Below are positions 36,230 through 36,777 of a stretch of 36,777 nucleotides of DNA, in pieces. The notes beneath the pieces were generated by a model. That model was not told the DNA's origin. It ran no database searches and worked only from the letters and a program-made list of their open reading frames with translations. Location: the NCBI GenBank assembly GCA_029880245.1, contig JAOUOR010000014.1, positions 1 to 36,777 on the forward strand, written 5' to 3'. The DNA is from Alphaproteobacteria bacterium (GTDB lineage Bacteria > Pseudomonadota > Alphaproteobacteria > Micavibrionales > Micavibrionaceae). The position numbers were made by a program, and so were the translations under genes. Each line of letters starts with the position of its first letter. Positions within the stretch are counted from its first letter, which is position 1.

Positions 36230-36326
36230 TTTTATTGGCCTTTCGCTTTATTATCTTTGAACAAAAAGCTATATAGGAATAAAGGTTTTGTAAATAGGAA
36301 TTATATAGGTGTAGGCGGATAGTAAT

Positions 36327-36777
36327 ATGCAGGGCCAAAGCAGCAGAACAAAAGATCATATTCTTGTCGTAGATGATGATGTCAGGATTAGTGAACTTGT
36401 TTCAAGATATCTGCATGAACAGGATTTTATTGCGCTGACAGCGTCATGTGCAGAGGATGCAAGGAAAAAGCTTGAGGTTTTTGAATTTGATGCTCTGATT
36501 ATAGATGTCATGATGCCGGGCCAAAATGGTTTGGAGTTTACCCAGAGCCTTAGAGAAGAAGGTATTGTGATGCCTGTTCTCTTGCTAACGGCCTTAAGTG
36601 AGGCGGAAGATCGTATTGCGGGTCTTGAGACAGGGGCTGATGATTATCTGGCCAAACCATTTGAGCCCAGAGAGCTTGTACTGCGCTTAAAATCAATTCT
36701 TAAACGCTCTCAGAGATCCTTGGCGGAGGTGTCTTCACTTTATAAAATGGGCGCATGTATTTATGATAAGGATAACG
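36327..36777 (+). CDS. response regulator, OmpR-type, 3' end missing
   Basis: The first 150 residues of a two-component response regulator are present; the window ends inside the gene. The receiver domain is complete: the acidic pocket VVDDD (about 14-18), phosphoacceptor Asp in IIDVMMPG (about 60), Thr in LLTALSE (about 88) and Lys in LAKPFEPRELVLRL (about 110). The next residues (SLYKMGACIYDKDN) look like the start of an OmpR/PhoB winged-helix domain, so a DNA-binding regulator is likely. It is divergent from ilvE. A sensor kinase, if present, lies beyond the right edge. Confidence 0.85.
   Translation, partial: MQGQSSRTKDHILVVDDDVRISELVSRYLHEQDFIALTASCAEDARKKLEVFEFDALIIDVMMPGQNGLEFTQSLREEGIVMPVLLLTALSEAEDRIAGLETGADDYLAKPFEPRELVLRLKSILKRSQRSLAEVSSLYKMGACIYDKDN

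Overview
The window is a gene-dense stretch of a bacterial chromosome, almost certainly from an alphaproteobacterium of moderate to low G+C. Several independent signs agree. There is a Ros/MucR-type regulator and an Alph_Pro_TM (TIGR02186) protein next to a TSUP permease. UbiE/UbiK ubiquinone genes and the lgt / NDUFAF7-like / pgeF block opposite proC are present. A LexA-type box of the alphaproteobacterial GTTC-N7-GTTC form lies upstream of a Y-family polymerase. A Micavibrionales- or Rhodospirillales-like lineage is possible, but this is a guess. No plasmid, phage or CRISPR region was seen.

Layout. 1-459 holds the start of an ELM1-like gene, divergent from an Lrp/AsnC regulator (638-1108). 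The minus-strand block 1105-4519 is Y-family polymerase, then trmFO, then a lipoprotein esterase whose start lies inside trmFO. A TerB-like gene and tRNA-Pro(GGG) follow. 5418-8310 (+) holds an M17 aminopeptidase, the 7Fe ferredoxin fdxA and cysK, closed by a strong terminator shared with the converging minus-strand run coaBC-dut-mutS-ferredoxin reductase (14020-8365). Upstream of coaBC lie a membrane-anchored acidic protein and ubiE. From 15581 the plus strand carries murJ-trpS, a secreted hypothetical, the TSUP/Alph_Pro_TM pair, a universal stress protein, an Nfu scaffold, tsaB and a MucR-like regulator. ubiK-ybjN-proC (minus) then sits back to back with lgt-methyltransferase-pgeF, prs, rplY, pth and ychF (plus). 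31203-35311 looks more accessory: a perfect 28-bp inverted repeat, a secreted GH39-like glycosidase, the longest non-coding gap, and a cold-shock protein plus a GC-rich DEAD-box-type helicase. The window ends with ilvE (minus) and a truncated response regulator (plus).

How the genes fit together. Most are housekeeping: translation and tRNA modification (trmFO, trpS, tsaB, rplY, pth, ychF), nucleotide and coenzyme supply (prs, dut, coaBC), DNA repair (mutS, SOS-type polymerase), envelope building (murJ, lgt, pgeF), iron-sulfur and redox work (fdxA, ferredoxin reductase, Nfu) and quinone synthesis (ubiE, ubiK). No clear new defence or mobile system was found. The points most worth a second look are the LexA box, the MITE-like inverted repeat beside the glycosidase, the acidic membrane protein where ubiB is often found, a terminator sitting directly upstream of coaBC, the GC-rich helicase with a DETD motif, and the TSUP/Alph_Pro_TM pair.
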